DNA from: DATGPD01 sp041398565
Lineage (GTDB): Bacteria; Planctomycetota; UBA1135; UBA2386
Length of the DNA stretch: 64,000 bases
Assembly (NCBI GenBank): GCA_041398565.1
Contig: JAWKUN010000002.1
Coordinates: 1,426,001-1,490,000, forward strand
Reading direction: 5' to 3'
The translations under genes and the position numbers were made by a program. Shown here piece after piece: positions 22,085 to 31,194 of the stretch (position 1 is the first letter of the stretch; the number at the start of each line of letters is the position of its first letter). Below the pieces are notes generated by a model. It saw nothing but the letters and a program-made list of their open reading frames with translations. It made no database searches and was not told where the DNA came from.

Positions 22085-24250
22085 TCAGTCGCCGACGGTC
22101 AAGCCGACTCCGTTGGTCGCCGCCAACGCGCCGGCGAACGCGCCGAGCGGATCGAGCACGAACCCTTGGCCCCAGAGCGTGCCTCCGACCAAGCCATGGA
22201 GCGGAGGGATCGGGAGAGGCAGGGCGGCGAAGCCGTTGCTGCTCGTGCTCACCGGCAGCGACACGACCGGCGATCCGACCAGCAACGTGCACGGCCCGAA
22301 GCCGATGCTGGCTGGCCCGAGCGACAGGAGGACCACGGCGGCGGCGTTCGCGCGTCCGCCCGCGAGTTCGAGCCTGAACTCCGCGTTGGCGAGCGAGGGC
22401 AGGCCGCGCGCGTAGAGCAGCGGGATCCCCGCGCTGCCAGCGCAGCCGGTGCCGGTTTCGAGCATTGCTGCCGGAGAGCGACCGGCGACGAAGATGTCGC
22501 CGACCTGGTTGCCCAGCAGCAAGCGCTGGCGCAGGGGATCGGCGCTGAACACACCGAACTGATGCACGGCCTGCGCCGACGCCAGCGCGGTCCAGTCGTT
22601 CCCGTCCCACTCCCACAGGTCGGTCCCCGCAAGGGTAGGGCTCCACATCGCCAGCACGACGCGGCGACGTGCCGGATCCCAGGCCATCGCCTGGAAGGCA
22701 GAAGTGGATGGCGAGGTCGCCGGGTTCAGCTGCGACCAGTTGTTGCCGTCCCACTCCCACGTGTCGCTGACCGGGCTCGCGCCACCGAACAACACGACCC
22801 GCTGGCGCACCTCGTCGTATGCCATCGCGGAGACCGCTTGCGGCGAGGGTTGATTGGATGGGAAGCGTTGCGCCCACGATGCGCCGTCCCACTCCCAGGT
22901 GTCGTTCAGCGGCACGGACCCACTCCCCCGGCCGCCGAACATGACGGTGCGGCCGCGCGCGACGTCGTACGCCAGGCCACAGGCGAAACGCGGGTTCGGT
23001 CGCACCGACGGCGTCCGCAGCAGCCAGTTGTTGCCGTCCCATTCCCATAGATTGTCGTTGGGCGTGAAGGCGCCGCTCGTGGTTCCGCCGCCGAACAGCA
23101 AGGTACGTCGGCGGGCCCGGTCATAGACCAAGCGCGTGCCGCTCAGAGCCGAGCTCGGGCCGTTGGCAGGTGCAAAGCCGTACCACCGATGCCCATCCCA
23201 CTCCCAGGTGTTGAACACAGAGCGGCCCGCAGACCCGCCGAAAGACACGACGCGCCGCCGATCGACGTCGCTCGCGGCCGCAGAAGCGCTGACAGTCGAA
23301 TCGAACCGCATGTCGACGCGCGCCCAGTCCGTGCCGTCGTAGCGCCAAGTGTCGGGGGCATCGGCACCCCCGCTGAAGGCGGCCAGCATGCCGCCTGTTC
23401 CATCAGCGGCGAAGCCTGGCAGCCCTGGGAACGGGCTTGCCGTCGTCGGTACGCGTACCCACGTCGTTCCCGTCCACTCCCAGGTCTGCATGATGACGGA
23501 GCCGCCGCTGGTCGTGCGAACCAGCAAGACGATTTGTCCACGCGTCGGATCGGTGCTCATGGCGTCGACCGCCCCTGCTGGCGCCACGGTCGGTGAGAGC
23601 TGAACCCACCCAGTCCCATCGAAGGCCCACGTGTCGGATCGGTCCCCGCTCTGGTCTCGGCCGCCGAACAGGATCACCCGCTGCGAAATCGGGTCCCATG
23701 CCAATCCGTGCGAATAGCGCGCGGCCGGGCGCACCGTGCTCGTGTTGGCCGACCACGCGCTTCCGTCCCATTCCCAGGTGTCGCCGAGGAGTCCGCCGGA
23801 CGAACTGCCGCCGAACGCGACGACCCGCTGACGGATCGGGTCGTAGGCGAGCGCACAATCGAGACGGCGCGGCGGCGCGATCGCCGGCGCGCGTTGCTCC
23901 CAGTCCCGGCCGTCCCACAGCCACACTTCGTTGCCGAGGCCGGAGCCGCCGAACAGGACGACCCGCCGGCGCGCGGCGTCGTACGTCAGGCTGTGCGAGG
24001 TCATCGCCGGCGGAGACGTGCGCGGGCTCCTCGACACCCAGGCCGTGCCGTCCCACTCGATCGTCTCGTTGGTCGGTGCATTGTAGACGAAGCCGCCGAT
24101 GCAGACGACGCATCCGCGCGCCGCATCGAACGTGGCCCGTGTCTGCGAGCGCGGCGCGACTTCGGGGTGTTGGACCCAGGTCGTGGTTTGGCTGAGCGCC
24201 GGTGCTACCGCGAGAGCCAGAAGGCAGGTGAGCTTCGTGAGGTGAGGCAT
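22085..24250 (-). CDS. Secreted Kelch-like repeat protein with lineage-type C-terminal domain
   Basis: A 721-aa exported protein. The signal peptide (M-P-H-L-T-K-L-T-C-L-L-A-L-A-V-A-P-A-L-S-Q) supports the ATG at 24250. The body has eleven Kelch-like units of roughly 50 residues, each with Y-D-x-x-R-x-R-V-V-L-F-G-G followed by W-E-W-D-G-x-x-W, giving one or two beta-propellers. The last ~120 residues begin G-T-G-C-A-G-S-A-G-I-P-L-L and are rich in Gly, Leu and Pro. A related ending occurs on the next protein downstream, so it is probably a lineage-specific secretion or sorting domain. The function is unknown; a surface adhesin or binding propeller is plausible. Confidence 0.8.
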   Translation of the reverse strand: MPHLTKLTCLLALAVAPALSQTTTWVQHPEVAPRSQTRATFDAARGCVVCIGGFVYNAPTNETIEWDGTAWVSRSPRTSPPAMTSHSLTYDAARRRVVLFGGSGLGNEVWLWDGRDWEQRAPAIAPPRRLDCALAYDPIRQRVVAFGGSSSGGLLGDTWEWDGSAWSANTSTVRPAARYSHGLAWDPISQRVILFGGRDQSGDRSDTWAFDGTGWVQLSPTVAPAGAVDAMSTDPTRGQIVLLVRTTSGGSVIMQTWEWTGTTWVRVPTTASPFPGLPGFAADGTGGMLAAFSGGADAPDTWRYDGTDWARVDMRFDSTVSASAAASDVDRRRVVSFGGSAGRSVFNTWEWDGHRWYGFAPANGPSSALSGTRLVYDRARRRTLLFGGGTTSGAFTPNDNLWEWDGNNWLLRTPSVRPNPRFACGLAYDVARGRTVMFGGRGSGSVPLNDTWEWDGASWAQRFPSNQPSPQAVSAMAYDEVRQRVVLFGGASPVSDTWEWDGNNWSQLNPATSPSTSAFQAMAWDPARRRVVLAMWSPTLAGTDLWEWDGNDWTALASAQAVHQFGVFSADPLRQRLLLGNQVGDIFVAGRSPAAMLETGTGCAGSAGIPLLYARGLPSLANAEFRLELAGGRANAAAVVLLSLGPASIGFGPCTLLVGSPVVSLPVSTSSNGFAALPLPIPPLHGLVGGTLWGQGFVLDPLGAFAGALAATNGVGLTVGD

Positions 24251-24268
24251 GGTCGAGCAGAGCGTCAT

Positions 24269-24274
24269 AGTGTA
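24269..24274 (-). promoter_or_regulatory. -10 box TACACT of the Kelch-like gene
   Basis: On the minus strand GGCTACACTATG lies 12-19 nt before a predicted start point that is itself only about 12 nt from the ATG at 24250. It matches the recurrent G-C-T-A-n-n-n-T element. Confidence 0.4.
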
Positions 24275-24416
24275 GCCGAGTCGCCGCAAGGCCACTGCGC
24301 TGGGCGCGGCCGGTCCCAAGGGGGGATCGCACCAGGCGAGTGGTGGCGGTCAGACGGTCACCGGCACGGCGATCGACAGACAGTCTCGATCGTCCTCGAT
24401 GTGGGGCCGGTGCCAG

Positions 24417-25586
24417 CTACGGCAGCTGCACGAACAGGCCGTTCGAGAACGAGATCCCGCCCGCGACCGGCTCGATGCAGGCGTGCTGGGTGAAGATGCT
24501 GGCGGCGAAGGTGGCTGACGAGATGGTCAGCGGGAAGGACATGGTCGCCGGCGTGGTGTTGCTGGCGGTCAGACCGACCGAGACCTCGGCGCTGGCCAGC
24601 AACGAGCAGCCGTTGGTGCCGAGGAACGGGTCGAGCACGAACGGCAGCGTCAGGCCCAGGTAGGTGGTGCGGCTGACGCCGAACAGCGCCACTCCCGGCG
24701 CGCCGGCAGCGTGGTTGTTCGACTCGAGCATGACCGTCTGGCCGCGGGCGAAGGTGCCGTGCGCCGCCAGTTCGACGATGCCGGCGGCCCCGGCGCAACC
24801 GCTGCCGTACGCGCGCCCGAAGCCGGCGCGCCCGACCTCGACGTTGTCGAGCCCGTAGGTGGCGCCCTCGAAGTGCAACCACAGCGCGTGCCACAGCGAC
24901 GGATTGCTGGCGTCGACGGCGGCAGGATTCAGTGCCAGCGGCACGCCCTGCAGCGCCGGCACTGGCGTGAACTCGGTGGCGCCGGCGGTGATGTCGCGCA
25001 CGTCGACCCAGCCGAGCCCGGTGCCACCTGCGGCGGGCAGGTCCATGACCACGCGCAGCCGTACCCAGTGGCCGCCGGTGATCCCCAGGCTCGCCAACGG
25101 CGCGACCGTGGCGGTGCCGTCGGCGGCGACCAGCTGCAGCTGCACGTTGGCTTGGGTGCCGATCTTGAAGAACACGCCGCGCTCGCCCGCTTCCGACCCG
25201 CGCACGGTGCCGTTGCTGTTGGTGTCGAAGGCCAGCCCGAACGAGCCACCCCAGTACCCCACGAGCATGTCGGCCTGGAACGAGGCATTGCGCGCGCCCG
25301 GGGGGAACGGCGCGAACGCCCAGTTGCTGTCGTTGATGCGCGACGCGTCGCAGCCGTAGCCGGGGCCGACCTCCTGGAAGCGCAGCGAAGGCGTGCCGTC
25401 GTGCGACAAGGTGGCGGTCACACCACAACGGTTGGCCGCGTTGTAGGTCTGCTCGGTCCAGTTGTCCTGGCCGTCGAGCAGGGTGAACGGGTGCGGGTCG
25501 GAGCCGCTCAACCGATTGAAATCGTAGAGGTATTGCGCCGCCGCCTGCTGCGCCAGCACGAACGAGACCAGGGCGAGCTTGAGCAT
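24417..25586 (-). CDS. Secreted protein of unknown function with Cys/Gly C-terminal domain
   Basis: A 389-aa exported protein. The start at 25586 gives a clean signal peptide (MLKLALVSFVLAQQAAAQ); the frame is open upstream without one. The mature part starts Y-D-F-N-R-L-S-G-S-D-P-H-P-F and looks like a beta-rich jelly-roll domain with a calcium-like D-T-N-S-N-G-T stretch, W-V-R-L-R-V-V-M-D-L and Y-G-L-D-N-V-E-V. From about residue 265 the sequence G-S-G-C-A-G-A-A-G-I-V-E-L begins a C-terminal domain of the same kind as in the Kelch-like neighbour. I recognise no enzyme motif. A weak TACACC box lies just before the start (25595-25600). Confidence 0.65.
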   Translation of the reverse strand: MLKLALVSFVLAQQAAAQYLYDFNRLSGSDPHPFTLLDGQDNWTEQTYNAANRCGVTATLSHDGTPSLRFQEVGPGYGCDASRINDSNWAFAPFPPGARNASFQADMLVGYWGGSFGLAFDTNSNGTVRGSEAGERGVFFKIGTQANVQLQLVAADGTATVAPLASLGITGGHWVRLRVVMDLPAAGGTGLGWVDVRDITAGATEFTPVPALQGVPLALNPAAVDASNPSLWHALWLHFEGATYGLDNVEVGRAGFGRAYGSGCAGAAGIVELAAHGTFARGQTVMLESNNHAAGAPGVALFGVSRTTYLGLTLPFVLDPFLGTNGCSLLASAEVSVGLTASNTTPATMSFPLTISSATFAASIFTQHACIEPVAGGISFSNGLFVQLP

Positions 25587-25769
25587 CGCGTGCCGGTGTA
25601 CCCGACGCCGTCGACTCCGCAACCCGCGAACACCACCCTCGGGCGACGCTGCCGCGCCGCCCACCGGCCGCGCACCGCATCGATGCGCACGAGCCTCGGC
25701 GCCTCGGCCAGCGCCCCCGACCGCAAGATCGTCGCCAGTTCTTCCCAGGCCCCCGCCCGACTCGCGCGC

Positions 25770-26825
25770 TCAGGCCTGGCGGCGCAGGACGAAGACGTCC
25801 TGGAAGTTGTTGATGCCGGCCTGCACGAAGTCGACCACTTCGAACCACTGTCCCCAGCGCCGCGTGGTCCACTCGCGTGTCTGGAAGGTCGACCGGTAAT
25901 AGTCGCCGCTCGCGACGTGTGTCAGGTTGTGGTCGGCGAGGCCGTCGAAGAAGCCGCTGGCCATGACTCGCTCGTACTCGCCCGGCCGGTGGAAGATCCA
26001 ACGCGCGGCGAACTCGCCGTGCGTGGTCAGCGCGCACAGGCCGCCGGGTCGCAGCACGCGCCGCAGCTCCGGCAGCCAAGCATCCTGATGGCGTTCGGTC
26101 AGGTGGGTGCACACTGACAGGGCGCACAGCGCGTCGAAGCTATTGTCGGGGTAGGGCAGCGGCGGCTCCGTCTTGCACGGCGTGAACGTGCCGCCCAGAT
26201 TCGCGCCCGCCCACTGCACCGCTTCGACGTCGATGTCGGCGCCGGACACGCGCGCGTGCGGCAAGCGGTCGATGAGGTGCTTGGTCAGGCGGCCCGAGCC
26301 GCAGCCCCACTCGAAGAAGGTGCGCGCTCGGGCCAGGTCCGTGTGCTTGCCGAGGATGCGCAGGAAGTCGTTGGCGGCCTTGATGCCGGTGGCGCGCCAG
26401 TAGTGCTGTGCGGCCGAACCGCTGGCTCGGCGCATGACGTCGTCGGGCGGGTAGGTCTGTGGCTGCACGGCGCAGTGGACGTCGATGCGCATCGCCCCGG
26501 CCGGGCGCCCGCCGCGCGTGCCGACGACTTCGATGTCGATCGTGCCCGGCCAGGGCATCGCCACCGGCGCCTGCAGGGCGAAGCCGCCGCGGTGGCTGTC
26601 GGGCACGAAGGTGGCGGCATGCGCGAGGTCGGGTCGCTCGCGCGGCTCGATCTGCACCGGCCGTCCGTCGGTGAGGTTGCGCGCCGTCAGGGTGTCGAAC
26701 GGGCCGGCGAGATCCAGAATCCAGCCTTCGATCCGCAAGGCGTCGGCCTCGTAGGCCATCGCCTCGACGTAGCCGTAGGCGGGGGGAACGGCGACGGAGT
26801 CGGAGGGGGGCGTCAGGCTTGGCAC
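25770..26825 (-). CDS. Class I SAM-dependent methyltransferase with N-terminal beta domain
   Basis: A 351-aa cytosolic protein. Residues about 15-125 form a beta-sandwich-like region (A-L-R-I-E-G-W-I-L-D, G-F-A-L-Q-A-P-V) of the sort attached to glycan-related transferases. The methyltransferase core begins around 165 with motif I F-F-E-W-G-C-G-S-G-R-L, then S-G-A-D-I-D at the end of beta 2, F-D-A-L-C-A-L-S-V-C-T-H-L at motif II and L-R-R-V-L-R-P-G-G-L-C-A-L-T-T-H-G at post-motif region. These identify the Methyltransf_11/25 fold; the substrate is not apparent. It is flanked by secreted-protein genes on the same strand, not obviously an operon. The start at 26825 has no clear Shine-Dalgarno. 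Confidence 0.85.
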   Translation of the reverse strand: MPSLTPPSDSVAVPPAYGYVEAMAYEADALRIEGWILDLAGPFDTLTARNLTDGRPVQIEPRERPDLAHAATFVPDSHRGGFALQAPVAMPWPGTIDIEVVGTRGGRPAGAMRIDVHCAVQPQTYPPDDVMRRASGSAAQHYWRATGIKAANDFLRILGKHTDLARARTFFEWGCGSGRLTKHLIDRLPHARVSGADIDVEAVQWAGANLGGTFTPCKTEPPLPYPDNSFDALCALSVCTHLTERHQDAWLPELRRVLRPGGLCALTTHGEFAARWIFHRPGEYERVMASGFFDGLADHNLTHVASGDYYRSTFQTREWTTRRWGQWFEVVDFVQAGINNFQDVFVLRRQA

Positions 26826-26880
26826 CGTTCCGGCAGTCTGCAGCGGCGGGTGGCGCGGCGCCAGCGCCGGGGTGGACGCG

Positions 26881-29800
26881 CTAGTCCGGCTCGACCGCCA
26901 GCTCCCACGTGTCGGCGAAGACCGTGGCCGGCTCGCGGCGCCGTGCCGGTGGCGCCATGCCGCCGAACACCACGAGCATGTGGCGCTTGCTGTCGTAGGC
27001 GGCGCCGTGCCACTTGCGTGGGGGCGGCGGCGTGCCCATGCGGGTGTTCTCGAAGCGACCGTCGCGGTAGGTCACGAGATCGTTCGTGACGGCGCGGCCT
27101 TCACCGCCGAAACGCAGGATGCGGTCACCCGCGGCCACCAGGGTGCCGCCCTCGCTGCCCTCGACGCCGGTGCGCTTGTCGCTGACCCAGGCGCGGCCAT
27201 CCCAGGCCCAGGCGACTCCGCTGCGGCCGTCACCGCCGATGAGGAGCAGCCGGTGCTGTTCACGAACGAACGCCATGCCGGGCGACTCGAGCTTGCCCGG
27301 GTTGGTCCGCCGCGGCGACACGTCGAACCAGCGCTCGCCGTCCCACTCCCAGGTGTCGCGCTGGGAACCGCCGTAGAGAACCATGCGGCCACGGTCGGAG
27401 TCGAAGGCCAGGGCATGCTTGCAGCGCGCCGGCGGCCGTGGCGAGCTCTCGACCGCGCGCCAGGTGCTGCCGTCCCACACCCACGTGTCGTCGAGCAGGG
27501 TGTCGCCGTCGTCGGTGGTGCCGCCGTACAGCAGCACCTGCCTGCGGATCGGGTCGTAGGCCATGGCGGCGAAGGCGCGCGCCGGTGGCCGCCGCGGTGG
27601 CTCGAGCCGGTGCCACTGGGCGCCGTCCCACGCCCAGGTGTCGTCGAGGGCGCTCTGGCCGTCGCGCGTGCCTCCGTGCATCAGCGTGAGGGCGTGGGCT
27701 TCGTCGTACGTCATCGCGTGGCCGTAGCGGGCCAACCCGGGCACCGGGGTGCTCGTGGCCATCTGCAGCCAGGGGTCGGCCAGGCGCTCGAGGATGGCAC
27801 GCGCTTCGGCGGCGCCGGTGCCTTGCGGGTGGTCCTCGAGGTAGCGCTGCCAGGCGCTGCGCGAGCGCGCCGCGCGCGCCGCTGTCAACTGGGCGGCGTC
27901 GATCTCGGCGAGGCGGCTCTGGACCTCTGGCGCCGCGGCCAGCTCGGGGTGTTGGCGCAGGAGGTCGACGACCTCGGCGCTCTGACGCCCCATCGCCGTG
28001 GCAGCGCGCAGCAGTGCGTCGAGGGTGCCGGCCAGGTCGCCTTGCGCGCGCCGTTCGGCGGCTCGCCGGGTCTCGGCGCGGAAAACCTGCTCGCGCAGTT
28101 GCTCGTCGCGCTGGTCGATCAGGCTGCGCCAGTGCGGGTTGGCGCCTTCGCGCGCCTGCGTCAGCAGCGCCAGCGCTTCGTCCAACTTGCCGGCGGCCTC
28201 GGCTTGTTCGGCGGCGGTGAAGCCCTGGCGTACCGACAACGGCACGCGCTCGCGGGCGATGGTCGCCTCGAGGTCCACGATCTGCTGCGGCGCCTCGGCC
28301 GGGAACACCTGGCGCCGCAGGGCGATGGCCTCGTCTGCCGACAGCCACTCACCGGTGGCGAGGCCGCGGTCGAGCCCCTCGCGCAGGAACTGGGCCAGCG
28401 GCGCCACCGACCAGCGCTGCTCGAGCTGGCTCCAGTCGGGGTCGTTCCACGCCTCGGGGTCGTCGGCGCGCAGCTGCTGCATCGCCTTGACGATGTCGTT
28501 GTGACGGTTGCTCTGCGTGAGCTTCTCCAGCAGAGTCGCGCCGATCGACCAGCGCAGTTCGCGCACTCGCTTGCGCACTTCGCCGGCGTACAGCGAGTCG
28601 CCTTCCGGCTCGAGCATCGCCGCCTCGCGCAGGAAGGCGATGGCGTCGAGTTCGCCCTTGCCGGCCAGCTCGCTGGCGCGGCGCAGCTTGCGTCCGGCGA
28701 GCATGGCGCGTAGGCCCAACGCCAGCGGGCCGTCGGCGGGCGACGTCGCCGCGACCTGCTCTTCGATCTCGGCGTCGGCCTTCGCCTCGCTGGCCAGGCG
28801 CACTTCGATGTGGCCCAGCAGGTTGGTCACGTTGGGCTCGTCGACACCCCGCAGGCTCTTTTGCAGGCTCTGCAGATGGGTGCGCGCCAGAGGCAGGTCG
28901 CCGGCCTGGAACGCCGAGAGGGCCTCTTCCCAGCGGATCTTCTGGAAGTTGTCGGCGAAGCTCGGCTGCTGCAGGCTCGGCTCGGCGAACTGGGGCGGTG
29001 GCCTGATGCCGCCGAACTGATCCTGGGCGAACGCCGCGGCGGCCATGCGCGACACGGCGTCGACGTCGGGGCCCGTGGGCAGGGCCGATGTGTCGGCTGC
29101 GGCCAACACGACGCTGCCGACGTCGAGGACGTGGGCGCCGTCGATCTGTGGATCGCGCTCGCGCGCGCCGAAGTCGAGTTCGACTCGAGCCAGCTCCTTG
29201 TCGAACTGCGTGACCAGCAGGAACGTCTTGGCGTCGGCGCTCGGCGTGGGCAGCAGCAGCTCGAACTCAGGGTCGTTGACCGCGGTGTAGTCCTTGGTCT
29301 TGTGGTAGCCGGCGCGTGGCACGACGCGCTCGTCGTCGCACTGCGACGACACCTCGACCGCCACCGGTGGCGACACGCGCCCGCGCACGCGGGTGAACTC
29401 CGGGCGCAGCGGCACGGCGAACGCCTTGCCGTTGTCGGGCTTGCCGATGGCGATGGCGCGCGCGAACGGCAGGTAGCCGGCCGCGTTCACCTGTAGCTGC
29501 ACGCTGTGGTCGACGGTGGTCTCGAGCACGAAGAACTCGCCTTCGCGCGGCAAGGGGTTGCCGTCGGCCTGGACGCCGCCGTCGGCCACGTACACCAATG
29601 TGTCGCCGAGCACGTCGACGACGCGCAGGCCGATACGGGCGCGGCCGGGCATCACCAGCTTGGGGCCGCCGCCGTCACCCGGACCGACCAGCTGCGGCGT
29701 CTGCTTGCCGTTCGCTTCGCGCAGGCGCCGGCCCAGCTCGGCGAAGGTGGTGCGCAGGTCGGCTTCGCCGCGTTCCGCCAGGGCTTCGAGACCGTCGCAG

Positions 29801-30588
29801 AGCGCGGTGACGAACGGAGTGGCGCGCCCCCGCGGGGCGTCGGCGAGTTCGCCCTCGGTCGTGCTGTAGACCTCCCACGTCTCTTCCTGCACCAGCTTGG
29901 CTCGAGGCGGTGCCGACAGGGTCGGCGCACGGCACGCGTCGACGATCAGGACGACGTCGAGCTCGACGCCGCGGCCGCGGGCGCGGCTGCGCGCGGCATT
30001 GAGCCAGGCGATGAGATCGGCGCGCGCGATCGTGTTGCGGAAGGCGTCGCCGACGCGGTCGGTGTAGTGGGTGAACAGCTGCAGGGTGCCGCCGGCGTCG
30101 ATGAGGCCGTGGCCGGAGAAGAACACCACCAGCAGTGCCGACTTGCCCCCGGCCTCTTCGGCGAAAGCGTGGATGGCGCTCTCGATCTCCTGGGGGATGG
30201 CCTGGGCGCCGGCCTTCTCGACGATGGCGCTCTCGGGGATCGCGCAGGCATCCGCCAGAGCCTGCCGCACGCGCTGCGCGCCGGCGCCGAGCTGAGGCAG
30301 GTCGTAGGACGGCAGCTCGCGGTAGCGGTCGGCGGTGATCAGGATGGCGCCGCGGTCGCGCGCGCCGCGCACCGTCCCGGTCAGGGGGCGCAACGTCTGC
30401 GGGAAGTCGGCGCTGGTGGCGTCGGGCGCGGCGATGAACGCCGGGTGGGGGATCGGGGTGCCCTGCGTGGAGATCGCCGGCGGCGGGGCGACTTGGTCGC
30501 GGTCGCGGCCGCCGCCGGCACGGCAGGCGCCGAGGGCGAGCAGGCACGTGAGCGAGACGAAGCCGACAGCGAGCGGGATGCGGAGCAT
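26881..30588 (-). CDS. Caspase-like (C14) lipoprotein with helical middle and Kelch-like C terminus
   Basis: A 1235-aa envelope protein. The start at 30588 gives a lipoprotein signal peptide ending L-L-A-L-G-A-C. Residues about 75-300 are a caspase-fold peptidase: V-V-F-F-S-G-H-G with H160, and V-L-I-V-D-A-C-R with C219, the catalytic dyad. A beta-rich region and then long helical, coiled, TPR-like stretches follow (E-A-A-G-K-L-D-E-A-L-A-L-L-T-Q-A-R-E-G-A and similar) to about 930. The final ~280 residues have six Kelch-like units (Y-G-G-T-T-D-D, D-D-T-W-V-W-D-G-S-T-W). Bacterial caspase homologues often cleave partner proteins in signalling or defence. An outward-facing lipoprotein form suggests an envelope role. 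The catalytic residues are intact, so activity is plausible. Confidence 0.85.
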   Translation of the reverse strand: MLRIPLAVGFVSLTCLLALGACRAGGGRDRDQVAPPPAISTQGTPIPHPAFIAAPDATSADFPQTLRPLTGTVRGARDRGAILITADRYRELPSYDLPQLGAGAQRVRQALADACAIPESAIVEKAGAQAIPQEIESAIHAFAEEAGGKSALLVVFFSGHGLIDAGGTLQLFTHYTDRVGDAFRNTIARADLIAWLNAARSRARGRGVELDVVLIVDACRAPTLSAPPRAKLVQEETWEVYSTTEGELADAPRGRATPFVTALCDGLEALAERGEADLRTTFAELGRRLREANGKQTPQLVGPGDGGGPKLVMPGRARIGLRVVDVLGDTLVYVADGGVQADGNPLPREGEFFVLETTVDHSVQLQVNAAGYLPFARAIAIGKPDNGKAFAVPLRPEFTRVRGRVSPPVAVEVSSQCDDERVVPRAGYHKTKDYTAVNDPEFELLLPTPSADAKTFLLVTQFDKELARVELDFGARERDPQIDGAHVLDVGSVVLAAADTSALPTGPDVDAVSRMAAAAFAQDQFGGIRPPPQFAEPSLQQPSFADNFQKIRWEEALSAFQAGDLPLARTHLQSLQKSLRGVDEPNVTNLLGHIEVRLASEAKADAEIEEQVAATSPADGPLALGLRAMLAGRKLRRASELAGKGELDAIAFLREAAMLEPEGDSLYAGEVRKRVRELRWSIGATLLEKLTQSNRHNDIVKAMQQLRADDPEAWNDPDWSQLEQRWSVAPLAQFLREGLDRGLATGEWLSADEAIALRRQVFPAEAPQQIVDLEATIARERVPLSVRQGFTAAEQAEAAGKLDEALALLTQAREGANPHWRSLIDQRDEQLREQVFRAETRRAAERRAQGDLAGTLDALLRAATAMGRQSAEVVDLLRQHPELAAAPEVQSRLAEIDAAQLTAARAARSRSAWQRYLEDHPQGTGAAEARAILERLADPWLQMATSTPVPGLARYGHAMTYDEAHALTLMHGGTRDGQSALDDTWAWDGAQWHRLEPPRRPPARAFAAMAYDPIRRQVLLYGGTTDDGDTLLDDTWVWDGSTWRAVESSPRPPARCKHALAFDSDRGRMVLYGGSQRDTWEWDGERWFDVSPRRTNPGKLESPGMAFVREQHRLLLIGGDGRSGVAWAWDGRAWVSDKRTGVEGSEGGTLVAAGDRILRFGGEGRAVTNDLVTYRDGRFENTRMGTPPPPRKWHGAAYDSKRHMLVVFGGMAPPARRREPATVFADTWELAVEPD

Positions 30589-30690
30589 GGCGTTACGAGG
30601 AAGCCGAGAAGATGCGGGCCTCGGCGCGAGGAAAGAGGGCGGCGGGTCAGATCCCCGCCCCGGCGGGTCCATCGACCCGAAGCGTCGAAC

Positions 30691-30696
30691 ACGTTA
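30691..30696 (-). promoter_or_regulatory. -10 box TAACGT upstream of the caspase-Kelch gene
   Basis: The minus-strand sequence GGCTAACGTG matches the recurrent element. It lies about 100 bp before the ATG at 30588, so the leader would be long. It also sits just downstream of the LPP20 gene end. Confidence 0.3.
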
Positions 30697-30753
30697 GCCG
30701 AGGCGCACGGTGTCGCCCATCGGCCGGGCGCCGGAGCGGCCTCCCGCGCCGGG

Positions 30754-31194
30754 TCAGCGCTGGTCCCTGGGGATGCGCATCAGCACCCAGACGGTGCCGG
30801 GGCGGCCGGTCTGGCCGCCGTAGTCGATCCAGGTGTTGACCAACTCGGAGTTCTGCAGGACATACTCGGAGCTCACCAAGGTCTCCGAGTGGATGTCGCT
30901 CGAGGCCTCCGAGTCGCGCACGTTGGTCAGGTTGACGACGCGCGACCGCAGGCTGCGGCTGAGCATGGCGCGCGCCTGCTCCATCGCGTAGCCCTGGTTG
31001 TCCTCGGAGTGCAGGGCGCCGACGTAGCTGCCGATGCCGTGCAGGTAGCCGTCCTCCATCGGTGGATTGTAGATCCAGTCGGGAGGGTCGGCCTGCGTGC
31101 CGGCGCAGGCCGCGACGAGCGCGGCCGCCGCCGCCAGCGCCAGCGTGTGCGCACGGCCGCGGCCGGCGCACGTTGCAGCCGGCAGGCGTCTCAC
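30754..31194 (-). CDS. LPP20-family lipoprotein, second gene of pair
   Basis: A 146-aa lipoprotein. The GTG at 31194 overlaps the stop of the upstream gene (GTGA), giving M-R-R-L-P-A-A-T-C, a hydrophobic run and lipobox V-A-A-C. The mature part D-P-P-D-W-I-Y-N-P-P, then G-I-G-S-Y-V-G-A and A-M-E-Q-A-R-A-M-L-S-R-S-L-R-S-R-V matches the LPP20/YP-x-W family, small outer-membrane or periplasmic lipoproteins of unclear function. Longer readings upstream lie inside the preceding gene and are out of frame with it, so the GTG start is preferred. Expression is tied to the 208-aa partner. Confidence 0.75.
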   Translation of the reverse strand: MRRLPAATCAGRGRAHTLALAAAAALVAACAGTQADPPDWIYNPPMEDGYLHGIGSYVGALHSEDNQGYAMEQARAMLSRSLRSRVVNLTNVRDSEASSDIHSETLVSSEYVLQNSELVNTWIDYGGQTGRPGTVWVLMRIPRDQR

